Positions 11,132 to 23,420 of a stretch of DNA of 64,000 bases are shown in pieces; the first letter of the stretch is position 1; every line of letters begins with the position of its first letter. The DNA comes from Lepiota brunneoincarnata. Its lineage: Eukaryota > Basidiomycota > Agaricomycetes > Agaricales > Agaricaceae. Made by a program: the position numbers and the translations under genes. The notes under the pieces are model-generated. The model was given only the letters and a program-made list of their open reading frames with translations, was not told the origin of the DNA and made no database searches. Where the stretch lies: NCBI GenBank assembly GCA_023014365.1, contig JAEBUN010000011.1, positions 372,001-436,000 on the forward strand. Direction: 5' to 3'.

Positions 11132-13297
11132 CTGGTGTGCCCCTGCCGCATTCATGTAATAGGTTCTCGGTTTTGTTGGTAGATGAAATAGAACCTGCTT
11201 CCAGCTCTAAACCAACTCCCGAAGACACACCACCACCCCTGAAAACTTCAGTGCAATGTCCCCACTGGGAACACCACCTCCCAAAGAGACCAATCATTGC
11301 TTATTCCAACTTGGAATCCAAGTCCCTCCAGTTGACAGTGGAACTTGAGACCACTGACTTGGCAGAATGCAAAACAGTCAAGGCATTGGTGGATTCCAGT
11401 GCAACCAGTTCCTTCATTGACCAAGACTTTGTGCATGCTGCTCACCTCAGTACTCACCACTTATCCAACCCCATCCCGGTGTTCAATGTAGATGGGACTC
11501 TGAATGAGGCTGGACAAATTTCCAAAGTGGTAGATGTGGTCTTATGCTATCAGAACTATGCCAAATGCATGCTGTTAGCAGTAACCAAGTTGGGGAAGCA
11601 AGAACTCCTTCTGGGATTTACATGGCTGAAGCTTCATAACCTGGAAATTGACTGGTAAACTGGAGAAGTCAAGTTATCCCGATGCCCCTCACACTGTACA
11701 GAATGCCGAGACCAGTCATGTGCTGAATGCTATGCCCAAAAGCTTCAAGCCAGTTGCATCTGTGCCTGCCAACTCAGCCCCTTCCCCACCTTAGATGAAG
11801 AAGAGGATGAGGATGAGCCAGCCCTCCCTGTTGAAGAGCCGGAGGAGCCTTTAGAGGATGGGGATTGCATCTTTGCAGTGGGACTCCTCCCTCTGAAGCC
11901 CACTCTGAAGGTGATCACCGCAGGCTCTACCACCTCTCAGTGCCTAGCAGAAGCCTTCCTCCAGAATTCCCAGATTGATAGCCCCCAGAATTCCGGCTTC
12001 CAAGCACATGTTCCCCCATATCTTCAGGAGTATGCTGCCATTTTTGCCAAGGAGTCCTTTGACATGCTCCTGCATCACTGACCCTGGGACCATGCAATAG
12101 AGCTTGTTCCAGGAGCAGACCCCAAGGGGTGCAAGGTCTATCCACTGTCCCCTCTCAAGCAGAAGGAACTGGATGAATTCCTACAAGAAAACTTGTCTTC
12201 CAGTCAGATACGCCTATCTAAGTCTCCTATGGCTTCCCCAGTCTTCTTCATTAAAAAAAAGGATGGCTTGCTTTGCCTAGTACAGGATTACCAAGCACTC
12301 AATGCCCTCATGGTAAAGAACAAGTACCCTCTACCCCTCATCTCTGAGCTGGTTGTGCAGCTCTGGGGGGTAAAGCACTTCACCAAACTAGATGTTCAAT
12401 GGGGCTTTAATAATGTCTGGATTAAGCCAGGAGACAAGTGGAAGGCAGTGTTTTGCACCAATAGGGGCCTCTTCAAACCCCTTGTCATGTTCTTCGGCCT
12501 CACTAACAGCCCGGCCACCTTCCAGACAATGATGAATGACAGCTTTCATGAACTTATCATGGAAGGAGTTGTAGTCATCTACCTGGATGATATCCTCATC
12601 TTCACCTGGACCTTGGAGCAGCATAGGGATGTTGTTAGGCATGTCATGGAGATCCTTCAATGGCACAAGCTCTACCTACAGCTGGAAAAGTGTGAGTTTG
12701 AGCACACTCACATTGAGTACCTAGGACTCATCATCTCAGAAAACTCCATTGAGATGGACCCAGTCAAAGTTGCAGGAGTCAAGGAGTGGCCAACCCCCAA
12801 GGATAAGTTAGGGCTTCAGTCTTTCCTGGGTTTTACAAACTTCTACCATCACTTCATCCAGGACTTCTCCCACATAGCCTGACCCCTCTTTGACCTCACC
12901 TGAAACAGCACTATGTGGCAATGGAACTCAGAACAGCAAGCAGCATTTGACAGCTTGAAGGCAGCTATCACTTCAGCTCCGGTTTTGGCTTCTCCAGAAG
13001 ATAAGGCACCCTTCCGAGTAGAAGCTGATAGTTCAGATTTTGCCACAGGGGCCATACTCTCTCAACTCTCCAGAGATGATGGAAAGTGGCACTCAGTAGC
13101 ATTTTACTCTAAAGCCTTGTCTCCAGTGGAGTGCAACTACAAGATCCATGATAAGGAGATGCTGGCCATTATCCAGGCACTGGAAGAGTGGAGACACTTC
13201 CTTGAAGGAGCATCAGAAAAGTTTGAAATCTGGACGGATCACAAGAACTTAGAGTATTTCATGACTGCTCAGAAGCTAAACCACCAGGGCAGGTTGG
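11128..13297 (+). pseudogene. Element A pol, first part: protease, RT, start of RNase H
   Basis: The protease has ALVDSSATS where the active site should read D-S/T-G; the glycine-to-serine change fits a C-to-T mutation on the opposite strand. The RT spans about 12190-12880 with YLDD intact (about 12580). RNase H begins near 12913 (ADSSDFATG) and breaks off at about 13293 where element C entered. In-frame stops are TAA at 11656, TGA at 12079 and 12880 and another TGA near 12901. The TGA codons sit where homologues have arginine, for example HIA-stop-PLFDLT. Confidence 0.88.
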
Positions 13298-14013
13298 TGT
13301 AGAGGTTGGCATGTGGCTGCATGCGCAACGGCTGCCCCATGCCACCTCTTGTACTTTTGGGAGTCGAACTTGGAACCCGAACCCCGGATCATGACTTTCA
13401 GAGTGCTCGTGCAACAAGGGACAGCTATCATTTGTCAGGCGTATCCGTCCCGTCGATAGCTGCATGTGTTCAAGGGCAGACAAATTTTCCTATTCATTTC
13501 TCCATTCCATTTCACAAGCTCGATCGTAGAGTAAATTTCCTCCCTCTTTTAGTTTTCTCTATGCTTCACATATCACTGCTTTTATCCTATCGTTTCCTGT
13601 TCCCTAATCTTTGGCTAGCGTAGTTGAGAAAAACTTCGCGATTCTCCTGTTTCACATCTCTTATATCCCAGATATGATCTAGCTTCAGTAGCTGACATTT
13701 TCCTTGCCATTTCAGTGTAGGAAAAACTTAATTACTCATTGTTTCTGTGTATATAAAGTAGGAACCTCGGAGACAAGTTCTCCAGTCAACTATAGACCCG
13801 GAATTCACCTCTTTATTTCAAACTCTACTTCTCCAACCCTTATAACGCATTCCCGAGGTCTTTGAAGCCCAGTGATCGTTTCGCCAATCACGCTTGCACC
13901 TTGTTTTGTTGTTTCATTTGTTCCTGCTTCGGTCTTGGTTTTGTTTCGGCTTGCTTTGTGTAGCCGTTTCCGTACTGACGCGATTGCATTGTTGGAGAGT
14001 CTGACCCTCTTCA
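13298..14013 (+). repeat. 5' LTR of element C, with TATA box
   Basis: 716 bp. A TATATAAA box lies at 13750-13757, so the RNA start is expected near 13785. It lacks about 100 bp that the 3' LTR has between the GACATT and CCTTGCCATTTC blocks. Differences from the 3' copy are mainly C/T and G/A, several at CpG. Confidence 0.9.
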
Positions 14014-14015
14014 AC

Positions 14016-14033
14016 TGGAGCCCACCGCAAGGG
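14016..14033 (+). promoter_or_regulatory. tRNA-type primer-binding site of element C
   Basis: Two bases after the LTR the sequence reads TGGAGCCCACCGCAAGG, which begins with the TGG expected opposite a tRNA 3' CCA end. I cannot say which tRNA without a tRNA set from the genome. Confidence 0.5.
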
Positions 14034-14209
14034 GCTTCAAACCTACCTAGTGGACCAGCATATCCCGAAATCTTGCCCAAGAAGTCATATTGTCCCTTCA
14101 CAATCCCCACAACCTATCCCTCGAAACTCTAGCAACTGCCAGCAAATTCTTCTCGTTCAATTCCAGCTCTATTTCCCCTTCAGATTCTTCTTTTCATCTC
14201 GAACTTGTA

Positions 14210-15814
14210 ATGGCCAATATAGGAGCAGAGGTAGACCTAGGACTTGACCTCAATGACAATAATGAACAGCAGCAGCAAGGGAACCCACCAGGATATGGAG
14301 CTCAGCATTTCCCCATTCCACAAGGTCAGCCCCCCCCCGGATTTGGACCAGCCCAATTTCCTGGTCAAGCCGGTCCACAAGCCCAACCCCCTAATCAGCA
14401 ACCATTTCCCTTCCATCAGCAACTACAGTTTTGCCACATGCCATCTTGCTTCGACCGGAATGCCCCTAAATTTGATGGACACCCTAGGTCTCTAAAAAGG
14501 TTCTTCGATGAGATAGAAATGCTAGGCCGAGAATGTGGACTTACCGATCATGAACAAATCCTCCACACCCTTCGCTACCTTGACAGCCGAGAATATGATG
14601 CCTGGACTAGCCGTCCATCTGCCACTGGAGCTGACTGGGTCCGCTTCAAAGGAGAGATCACAGCCATGTACCCAGGAGCAGAAGACGATGCAAAGTATAA
14701 TGTGACTGACCTCGAAGTCTTTGTAGAACAAAATGCCGCTATGCCCATGAAAGACCGAATTCAGTTTGGGGAGTATTACCAAGAATTTCTGACATGAGCC
14801 GTGTGGCTCCTCAATCGCAACCGAATCTCACAAAGGGAGCAAAATAAACTCTTTATCAGTGGATTCCATATCGATTTCTGCCAGCAATTACGCACTCAAC
14901 TTCGTCTCCAGGACCCGAGGCATCATGCAGATGAACCCTGGAATATTGATGACGTTGAAGAAGCCACACAATTTTTGTTAGAAGGAACTGGGTCCAGATA
15001 CAGCCTTACTTTACCTGGTACTTCCCCAGCACCCCCCCCTCAAATGACAACAACCCCCATTGCATCATTCACTCCATCACCACAACAAACGTTTGATATG
15101 TCATCTATTGAACAGATACTAACGTCAGATGCATTCTTGAACTGTCTAGCTGGAAAATTAGCTGGTCCTGTCCATAATACCCCCCAATCTTCATATCAGC
15201 CTTCGCTCCAGCAAAACCCTTAGCAAAATCGGCAAAATTGGCCTTGTGGTTTCTGTGGTAGCACCGAGCATGCATTCCGAAACTGCAGCTGCCTCAATGA
15301 CTACCTTCGCCAAGGATTGTGCACCTGGGACAACACCAATCGCATATGCACTCCAGACGGCATACAAGTGTCACCACGGACTGCACCTGGTCGAGATATG
15401 AAGGAATGGCTAGATAACTGGCATAAATCATGCTCACCAGGTATTGTGCAAGCACAGGCAAACCTCCTGGCGGTAACACAAGCCTCAGATGGTGTGTCTG
15501 CTACTCCCCCAACACATGCTACATCCCTCTCCACCTTGAACATCACGGAAGATGAAGAAGAACTTGCGAGACTTGAGGCAGTCTCCCTGGCAGCTATCAA
15601 ACGTCAGGAGGCCATTCACAAATGCATTGGATCAACTGGGAACACCAAAAACACGCCCTCAAGTCCTCTGGCACCATCTAACAAAACTGCCTCAGTTCCG
15701 AACAAGCCTAGTAATCCCTCCACTCACTGGCCTGCAGCTCCAGTCAAAATTCCCCATTCCCCAATTGACTCCTACCCCACAACAACTGCAGTACTGCTTC
15801 TCATCACCGATTGA
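14210..15814 (+). pseudogene. Element C gag
   Basis: ATG at 14210 (MANIGAEVDLG) is the most likely start. A Pro/Gln-rich N-terminal segment precedes the capsid-like part (KFDGHPRSLKRFFDEIEML, about 14470-14990). The zinc knuckle C-x2-C-x4-H-x4-C (CGFCGSTEHAFRNC) lies at about 15244-15286. TGA at 14795-14797 and TAG at 15221-15223 interrupt one continuous frame; the TGA stands for an expected arginine. The frame ends at 15814, overlapping the start of pol, which is in the +1 frame. Confidence 0.83.
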
Positions 15815-18800
15815 AGACCCAAAAACGATTCAAAATGTTATACAGAGGAGCCTAGATGGCACAGTAACAATTTCGCAGAGGGAGCTCTATGCCATTGCAC
15901 CAGATATCTGAAAGCATATTAAAGAGCAGGTAACAACTCACCGCGTTCCAGCTGGAACAGCTGCAATCGTCTCGGCACTCGAGAACTTCAAAAATGGATC
16001 CAGCCTGCTCCCCTCGGCACTCCTGCAACATAATTCTTCATCCCCTTCCAACCCTATAATAGTCGCCAATCACATCGAAGATTTATGCACCATTCCACTG
16101 GAGCTCAATGGGAAGATTACAGTTGATGCTATACTTGACGAAGGATCTCAAGTGATCAGCATTCGAAAGGACATTTGGGAAAAACTTGGCCTTCCCCTCC
16201 TCCGAGACCAAAGCATCGTGATAGAATCTGCTAATGCGACCAAGGAGGTAACCCTGGGACTTCTCCGTGATCTTCCGGTACGCGTTGGGAGTAGTGTGTT
16301 CTATCTGCAAGTGCAAGTATTTGAGCATGCGCCCTATGAGATGCTACTGGGGTGACCATTTCTTACCTTAACTCAGGCTTGGACACATCACTACTCAAAC
16401 AGCAACTCGCACCTCACACTCTTTGACCTGAATACCCAAGAAACCATCACGATACCAACCATGGTGAGGATGCGACCGTCAGCTCAGTCGAACTCGGGTT
16501 TTTAGATATCAAGGATTCGGCTCATCACAGTCGAGGAGATAGCATAGCCCCCTACAATTCCCACACCCCAGCATCCAATCAAAACCTTCCCGATTCCATC
16601 AACCACTTGTCCCTATCAATGATCTCGCCAATCACGTTTACAACCGCTTCATTTCCCCCCTTACACTGCCCACAAGAAATATATGAAATTGATATTCCGG
16701 AAAGCCCCCAATCATGCAAAATAAGCAAAATATCGGCCCATGCATACAAAAAGGTTGCCAATAGAATCAAACCGGTAGCTACCACACTACCTGAAAACTA
16801 CCGGATCGTCCGATGAATACCTACAGATCCCCTCGAAAACATGCCCATTTTACCTACCAACCCACCCGATTTCAACCCTGGCACTCGCTACACTGCAGAA
16901 CGCAAGATATCTACAAACGTCAATCTGGATGGCTTTCTATGGCCAGAAGAAGAGAAACTCATACATTACCTAATCAAGGCCCAAGAACTCGGATTTGCAT
17001 GGACCGAAGATGAGAAAGGGAAGTTCTCCAGCGACTATTTTGATCCCATCATTATTCCCACCATCGAGCATGTTCCCTGGTCCCTCCGAAACATACCCAT
17101 CCCCCCCGGCAACTTCCAACGGGTAGTCAACGTGATCAAGGCCAAAATTGCTGCCAGTGTTTATGAGCCTTCAAACTCATCTTACCGATCCCGTTGGTTC
17201 TGCATACTCAAAAAGGATGGAAAATCCCTCAGGCTCGTTCATGACCTCCAGCCCCTCAACACGGTAACAATCAAGGATGCGGGTGTTCCACCTATTGTGG
17301 AAACTTACGCTGAGTCTTTTGGCGGCTGTGGATGCTATGGGATTTTTGACCTCTTTGTTGGTTTTGACCAGCATGCCTTAGCACCCGAATCCCGCAACCT
17401 CACCACCTTCCAAACCCCGCTCAGAACCTTACGACTCACTTCGATACCTATGGGATACACAAATTCAATGCAGATACAGCAAGGCGACCTCATGTTCCTA
17501 CTACAAGACAAGATTCCCCATGTTGCATTACCTTTTGTCGATGATGTACTGGTAAAAGGACCAGCAACACGCTATGAGGTCGATAATCAGTACGAGACAA
17601 TACCTGAAAATCCAGGAATTTGCCGATTCGTGTGGGAGCATCTACAGAACGTCAACCGAGTTATCCAGCGAATCAAACATGCCAGAGGCACCTTCTCCGG
17701 GCCCAAATCTTGCGTTTGCACTCCGTCAGCAGTTGTGGTTGGACATCTGTGTACGTATGAGGGACGACTTCCAGACGCCTCAAGAATTCAGAAGATCATT
17801 AACTGGCCCATGTGCTCCAATGTCACCAAAGTCCGAGGTTTTCTCGGCACTCTTGGAACCATCCGGATCTTTATTTGCAATTTTGCTGCCATATCATGAC
17901 CCCTGGTTAAGCTGACAAAGAAAGGAGTTGAGTTTGAGTTTGGCGAAGAAGCAGAAGTTGCAATGAGCATTTTGAAGGAACTGGCGAGGAGTTCACTATG
18001 TATCCGAGCCATCAACTACTCAAGTACTAACGAGGTCATCCTAGGTGTCGACACATCAAAAATTGCGGTCGGATATATTCTTTCACAGCTCGGAGATGAC
18101 ACCAAAAGATACCCTTCACGATTTGGATCTATTACACTCAATGAACGTGAATCCCGGTACTCCCAGGCAAAGCTAGAATTATTCGGCCTCTTCCGAGCAC
18201 TAAAAGATGTCAGGATATGGATTATCAGGGTCAGGAACTTAGTCGTGGAAGTTGACACGAAATATATAAAGGGTATGATCAATAATCCCGATGTCCAGCC
18301 ATCCGCCACCATCAATCACTGGATTTCGGCAATCTTGCTATTTGACTTCCACCTTAGACATGTCCCCGGCAAAGAACATGGTCCTGATGGCCTGTCACGA
18401 CGTCCCCGAGCCCCAGAAGATCCCAAAATAAACGACAATTATGAAGAATGGATTGACTTGGCAAATTCATTCAATAACATATGTGCTCATCATGTCCCTT
18501 TACCACTTGACAGCGCATGGTGGCCCTGGGCATCAAACACATTCGCGATCGAACTCCTGAATCAAACCGGCTCACTTCGGGTGCCCCTATACTCACTCGG
18601 GTGTCCCACATCCAACACTGCTATTTCCGAGTCAAAACATTTCGGAATTCTGTCAAGCGAAGTCTCCCACTCACCTCCACCATCTTTTCCCATCATTCCT
18701 CGCTTGGATAAAGCACAGCACCGCGATCTCAAACTCAGATGAGTTCAAGCGTTTCTCAACAATCCCACACGACCCGAGGATTTGGCCGATGAAGCATTCA

Positions 18801-20095
18801 GGAGGTTTGTCCGATTCTCATCCGGGTTTTTCGTGTGAGATGGTAGGCTCTGGAAGAAGGATCCAAAAATGAAACACAAGCTGGTGGTAGCTGAAGAAAA
18901 TCACTACAAGCTCATCCAACAAGCCCATGATGAGATGGGTCACAAAGGTATTTTTACGGTCCGGATACGGTTGCTAGAGCGGTTCTGGTGGCCCCAACTC
19001 GAACAGGACATCCAATGGTTCATCAAGACATGCCACGAATGCCAAACTTGACTACTACACAATTTCCACATTCCACCAACAGTCCTTACTCCCCTCACAC
19101 TATTCCAGAAAGCATACATCGATACCATGTTCATGCCTAAATCAAATGGTTTCCGGTACATAGTCCACGTACGATGCTCTCTTTCCTTGTATCCAGAATG
19201 GCGAATGCTCCGCCTCAAGAACGCCCGAACACTCGGAACATTTGTATTCAAAGACATCCTCTGCCGATGGGGTGCCATCGAAGAAATCGTAACCGACAAT
19301 GGCCCTGCCTTTGTACAGGCAGTCGAATTTCTAGCGCAAAAATACAAAATCAATCATATCCAGATCTCACCCTACAACTCTCGAGCAAACGGTCCCATGG
19401 AACGCCAGCATTTTGATGTTCGGGAAGCACTGGTGAAGGCAGCCGAGGGTGACAAGAAGAAATGGGCAACAGCTGCGCCTTCAGCTTTCTGGGCTGAACG
19501 TATTTCTATTCAAAAGTCTACAGGGTATTCCCCATATTACATCGCGCATGGCCTAGAACCTCTCCTCCCTTTCGATCTCGCAGAAGCAACGTACCTGGCG
19601 CCCAATCTCATCAAGCCTCTCTCGACTGCCAACCTTCTCGCTAATCGGGCGACCCAGTTACAAAAACGGCCTCAAGATCTTGCCAAGGTCAAGGAAATAG
19701 TATTGAAGGCTCACTTCGAGTCTGTTCAGCAGTTTAATGAAAAGTATTCCAACTCCATTCGGGACTTTAACTTTTCCCCCGGCTCCCTAGTTCTAGTCAG
19801 AAACTCATGATATGACCACAATGTAGGCAGCAAGACCAAGCCCTGGTATTATGGACCACTCGTAGTGCTCAGGAGGACGATGGGAGGATCCTACATCCTC
19901 GCCAAGCTCGATGGATCTATCTCGAAGCTTCACTTTGCCGCATTCCAGCTTGTACCATACTTTCCTAGGGATCTCCAAGCGATCCCGGTCACAAAAATCA
20001 CGGACCTGCCACCCGACGTGCTTGAAGAGCTTACTTATGACGCGGATACCTCCCCCAATGGCCCACTACAAAAAGCGAAGGTAGCGGAGGACTGA
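15750..20095 (+). pseudogene. Element C pol: protease, RT, RNase H, integrase
   Basis: After a short linker (SSPIEDPKTIQNV) the protease has AILDEGSQV, so Asp-Glu-Gly stands in the D-S/T-G position. RT covers about 17140-17900 with FVDD (about 17538) instead of the usual YxDD. RNase H starts near 18040 (GVDTSKIAVG), followed by the integrase zinc site (HDEMGHKG, CHECQT) and catalytic core (about 19110-19430, TDNGP, and ME in NGPMERQ). The start is approximate. TGA stops at 15909, 16353, 17897, 18740, about 18837, 19049 and 19808 break one frame, most where arginine fits, which matches CpG decay. There is no chromodomain. Confidence 0.87.
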
Positions 20096-20403
20096 GGATA
20101 CACATACAACAGATGAGTTGCATCTTGCATCTTTTAGCATGGCCCCAGCCCCCCTTTCTCTCCAACATTCCCTTAAGCTCGATTCTCTTTCGGACATAAC
20201 TCCCATCAAGCCGGACAAGGTGTTCAACCACCTCGTTCATCATTTCCTGTGGCCCTGCTACCGACAACTCCCCCCTCCTTGCCTGCAACAACCCTTTGAC
20301 GCTCTCCCCACTGATCTTTCCCATGGATTTTGGCCCCCCTTCAAACGCATGCAGACCCACTGTCGCTCTGACCAGGAGGTCAGTTTCTTAAGTACCGAGG
20401 AGT

Positions 20404-21221
20404 TGTAGAGGTTGGCATGCGGCTGCATGCACAACGGCTGCCCCATGCCACCTCTTGTACTTTCGGGAGTCGAACTTGGAACCCGAACCCCGGATCATGA
20501 CTTTCGGAGCACTCGCGCAACAAGGGACAGCTATCATTTGTCGGTGTATCCGTCCCATTGATAGCTGCATGTGTTCAAGGGCAGACAAATTTTCCTATTC
20601 ATTTCTCCATTCCATTTCACAAGCTCGATCGTAGAGTAAATTTCCTCCCTCTTTTAGTTTTCTCTATGCTTCACATATCACCGCTTTTATCCTATCGTTT
20701 CCTGTTCCCTAATCTTTGGCTAGCATAGTTGAGAAAAACTTCGCGATTCTCCTGTTTCACGTCTCTTATATCCCAGATATGATCTAGCTTCAGTAGCTGA
20801 CATTACCAATAAATATTCCAACATCCCCCCTATGTGGTTTTACTTCTCCACTGCTCTCTAACTCTACCTTGAGTTCCTACTTCTCATTCCAAACCTCAAC
20901 TATCTGTTCCTTGCCATTTCGGTGTAGGAAAAACTTAATTACTTGTTGTTTCCATGTATATAAAGTAGGAACCTCGGAGACAAGTTCTCCAGTCAACTAT
21001 AGACCCAGAATTCACCTCTTTATTTCAAACTCTACTTCTCCAACCCTTATAACGCATTCCCGAGGTCTTTGAAGCCCAGTGATCGTTTCGCCGAATCATG
21101 CTCACACCTTGTTTTGTTGTTTCATTTGTTCCTGCTTCAGTCTTGGTTTTGTTTCGGCTTGCTTTGTGTAGCCATTTCCGTACTGACGCAATCGCATTGT
21201 TGGAGAGTCTGACCCTCTTCA
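20404..21221 (+). repeat. 3' LTR of element C
   Basis: 818 bp with the same ends as the 5' copy. It is preceded by a purine-rich ACCGAGGAGT and followed by the target repeat TTGG (21222-21225). It contains about 100 bp (about 20800-20910) absent from the 5' LTR. Confidence 0.9.
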
Positions 21222-21225
21222 TTGG

Positions 21226-23218
21226 TCCCTCTATCTTTCCCAGTTCAACTTCTCTCTTCACCATTGCCCTGGTCACAGCATGGGAAAGTCCAACACCTTG
21301 TCTCAGAGATCTGATCATGGCTCAGGAGTGCAGGATAATGCTGACATTATGCTTCTCCCAGCATCTCTCTTTGCAGTACAAGCTGTTGACAGGATTTCTC
21401 TTCAAGGGGAAGAGCAGGCCCTCCTCTGAGACATCCACTCTAGAAACCAAGGAGGCAGACAAGAGGAAACAGTGGCCAAAGCAGCCCGGGAACTCCAGAA
21501 GTCTGCAACATGCTCAGTGCGCAGTGCCAAGTGGTCGGAACTGGACAGCTTGCTTCTCTTCTGAGGCAAAATATATGTTCCAGATGATGCAGCACTCTGC
21601 CAACACATTGTAGCCCTTCACCATGATTTCCGAATTGGGGGACATGCAGGCCAATGGAAAACTCTGGAACTTGTCTCCCGAAACTACTGGTGGCCCAACA
21701 TGTCTTGCTACATCGGTCAGTATGTTTCTACATGCGACCTGTGCCTCTGCGCAAAACCAATCTGGAAACTCCCTGTCAGAGAACTTCACCCTCTCCCCAT
21801 TCCGGAAGCCTGATGGGATACCATTAGTGTAGACTTTGTAGTGGAACTCCCAGAGTCCAATGGGTATGATGCTGTCATGACTGTGGTTGACTCTGTCTCC
21901 AAACATGCTCATTTCATCCCAACACACACTACCCTTACAGTGGACAGAGCAGCATGGCTATTTCTCCATCATGTATGGAAACTACACGGATTCCACATCA
22001 AGTGGTCTCAGATTGGGGTCCTCAGTTCATTACATCATTCACCAGGGAACTCTACCACTTACTTCGGAATCAAAGGTGCTTCCTCTACAGCATGGCACCC
22101 CCAATCAGACAGGCAGACAGAACAGGTCAACCAGGAATTGGACCAATACCTCCAGATCTTTGTCAATGAGCAACAGAACTGATTGGCATGACCTTCTCCT
22201 CCTGGTGGAATTTCAGCAAAACAACCATATTCATACTTCCACCCAACACTCACCATTCATCCTAGACACTGGCCAAAACCTGAGAATGGGGTTTGAACCC
22301 CGCCAATGACTGTCTCAGCTGGAAACAGTCAATGAGTTCAAATCCTGGATGGAATCAGCATTGGAGGAGACAAGATCAGCACTTGCAAAGTCCAAAGATG
22401 ACATGGCAAGGTACTACAACCAATAGCAAACCCCAACTCCGGAGTTCAAGCCCGGAGACAAGGTTTTCCTGGATGTGTTGGACATACAAACCACACAATC
22501 ATCCAAGAAACTCTCACATTGCCAATTAGGACCTTATGCAATCAACAAACAGGTCAGCTCCAATGCGTACCGACTGAAGCTACCGAAATCCATGAGACAC
22601 CTCCATCCAGTCTTTAATGTGGTAAAGCTCACACTCACTCCCACCAACCCCATTCCCAGACGCCAGCCCAAACCACTGCTAGCACCTATCATCATCAAGG
22701 ATGAAGAAGAGTGGGAAGCTGAGAAAATCCTGGATAGCTGCATCCACCGGAGGAGACTCCAGTTCCTAGTGAAATGGAAGGACTTTGGGATTGAAGAAAA
22801 CTCCTGGGAATTGGCCAAGGACACCCATGCCCCCAACTGCATAATGGAATTCTATCAACAACACCCAGGAGCTCTGAGACAGATCAGGAGTCTCACATTT
22901 GGCTCAATCCCCTTCCATGCCCTCAATCTGACCATTGTGCCAAGTCATCACAACCTTGAAGGGGGGGTAGGTGTAAGGGGAACTCCAGGTCATTGCTCAC
23001 AACTGCAGATTCGGAATTCTGATTCCCAGACTTCCTGCACCTGGAAATCCGATTTCCAGCCTTCCTGCACTCAGAAATCTAATCCCCAGCCCTCCTGCAC
23101 TCGGAAATCTGGTCCCCAGCCTCCCAATGCTTGGAAATCTGTCCCCCAACACCCCAGTACTCAGAATTCCCTCCTACACCCCTCTGATGCAGATGCAAAC
23201 CCTCACTGGCATGCATGA
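21226..23218 (+). pseudogene. Element A pol, second part: RNase H end, integrase, chromodomain
   Basis: This resumes after element C with the end of RNase H (SLYLSQFNFSLHH; one frame change relative to the part before C). The integrase has its zinc site (HHDFRIGGH ... CDLCLC) and core (VDFVVELPE, then SDWGPQF in another frame because of a frameshift near 21990, then TEQVNQE). A frameshift near 22180 and stops at about 21821, 22308 and 22426 break it. The chromodomain (about 22698-22866) keeps the EWEAEKIL, VKWKDF and NSWE aromatic positions. The frame then runs without a stop through the polypurine tract and 247 nt into the 3' LTR, ending at TGA 23216-23218. Confidence 0.85.
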
Positions 23219-23420
23219 CCCTATCCTGAGCCCATTCCTGACTATACTTACTTTAGGCATCCCTGACACCTCATGGCCATTTATGTAGAGTAGATTACTC
23301 AACTTGGACCTTACAGCAGGTAGTATAAGTAGTGTAGGTGAGCTTGGAGAAACCTTACTCAATTCTCTAAGGTTTCTCCCTGCTCAGCCAACGCAACACA
23401 GTGGCCAGGTCGCCCTTACA
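22972..23420 (+). repeat. 3' LTR of element A
   Basis: 449 bp, from TGTAAGGGGAACTCC to CGCCCTTACA, preceded by the purine tract TTGAAGGGGGGG. The bases after it are CAACC, which I could not match to a copy on the 5' side because that LTR is rearranged. Confidence 0.87.
23011..23165 (+). repeat. 30-bp minisatellite in the element A LTR
   Basis: Five consecutive 30-bp units begin at 23011, 23041, 23071, 23101 and 23131, each around GGAAATCTGRTYCCCAGCC followed by TCCTGCAC. Because 30 is a multiple of three, the units encode ten-residue repeats (SCTxKSxxQP type) in the pol frame that enters the LTR. Confidence 0.85.

Larger units (their letters stand above)
13298..21221 (+). mobile_element. Element C: Ty3/gypsy element nested in RNase H of A
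   Basis: The LTRs start TGTAGAGGTTGGCATG and end CTGACCCTCTTCA. The flanking target repeat is TTGG at 13294-13297 and 21222-21225. The order is LTR, primer site, gag with zinc knuckle, protease, RT, RNase H, integrase, LTR. No chromodomain is visible, and the protease (DEG) and RT (FVDD) motifs differ from those of A and B, so it belongs to a distinct lineage. Eight of the nine in-frame stops I see are TGA. The stretch 20096-20403 between pol and the 3' LTR has no gene I can support. Confidence 0.92.
1106..23420 (+). mobile_element. Element A: Ty3/gypsy chromovirus, split by two later insertions
   Basis: The order on the + strand is LTR, gag with a zinc knuckle, protease, reverse transcriptase (YLDD), RNase H, integrase and a C-terminal chromodomain, then polypurine tract and 3' LTR (22972-23420). 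Domain order with a chromodomain defines a chromovirus. The element is interrupted in gag at 1719 by element B and in RNase H at 13297 by element C. Removing B plus one ACACC copy restores the gag frame exactly, which proves the nesting. The coding sequence has several TGA stops, a few TAA/TAG stops and frameshifts, so the element is dead. Confidence 0.9.

Noticed and set aside
13340..13400. tRNA-like T-arm (GGAGTCGAACTTGG) inside the C LTR
   Set aside because: No matching acceptor or anticodon stem could be formed around it, and it recurs as part of the LTR.
13294..21225. A 5-bp target duplication for element C
   Set aside because: Only the four bases TTGG match on both sides; extending by one base fails.
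23011..23165. Regular 30-bp repeats considered as a CRISPR array
   Set aside because: Units are contiguous with no spacers and lie in a eukaryotic LTR; they are a minisatellite.
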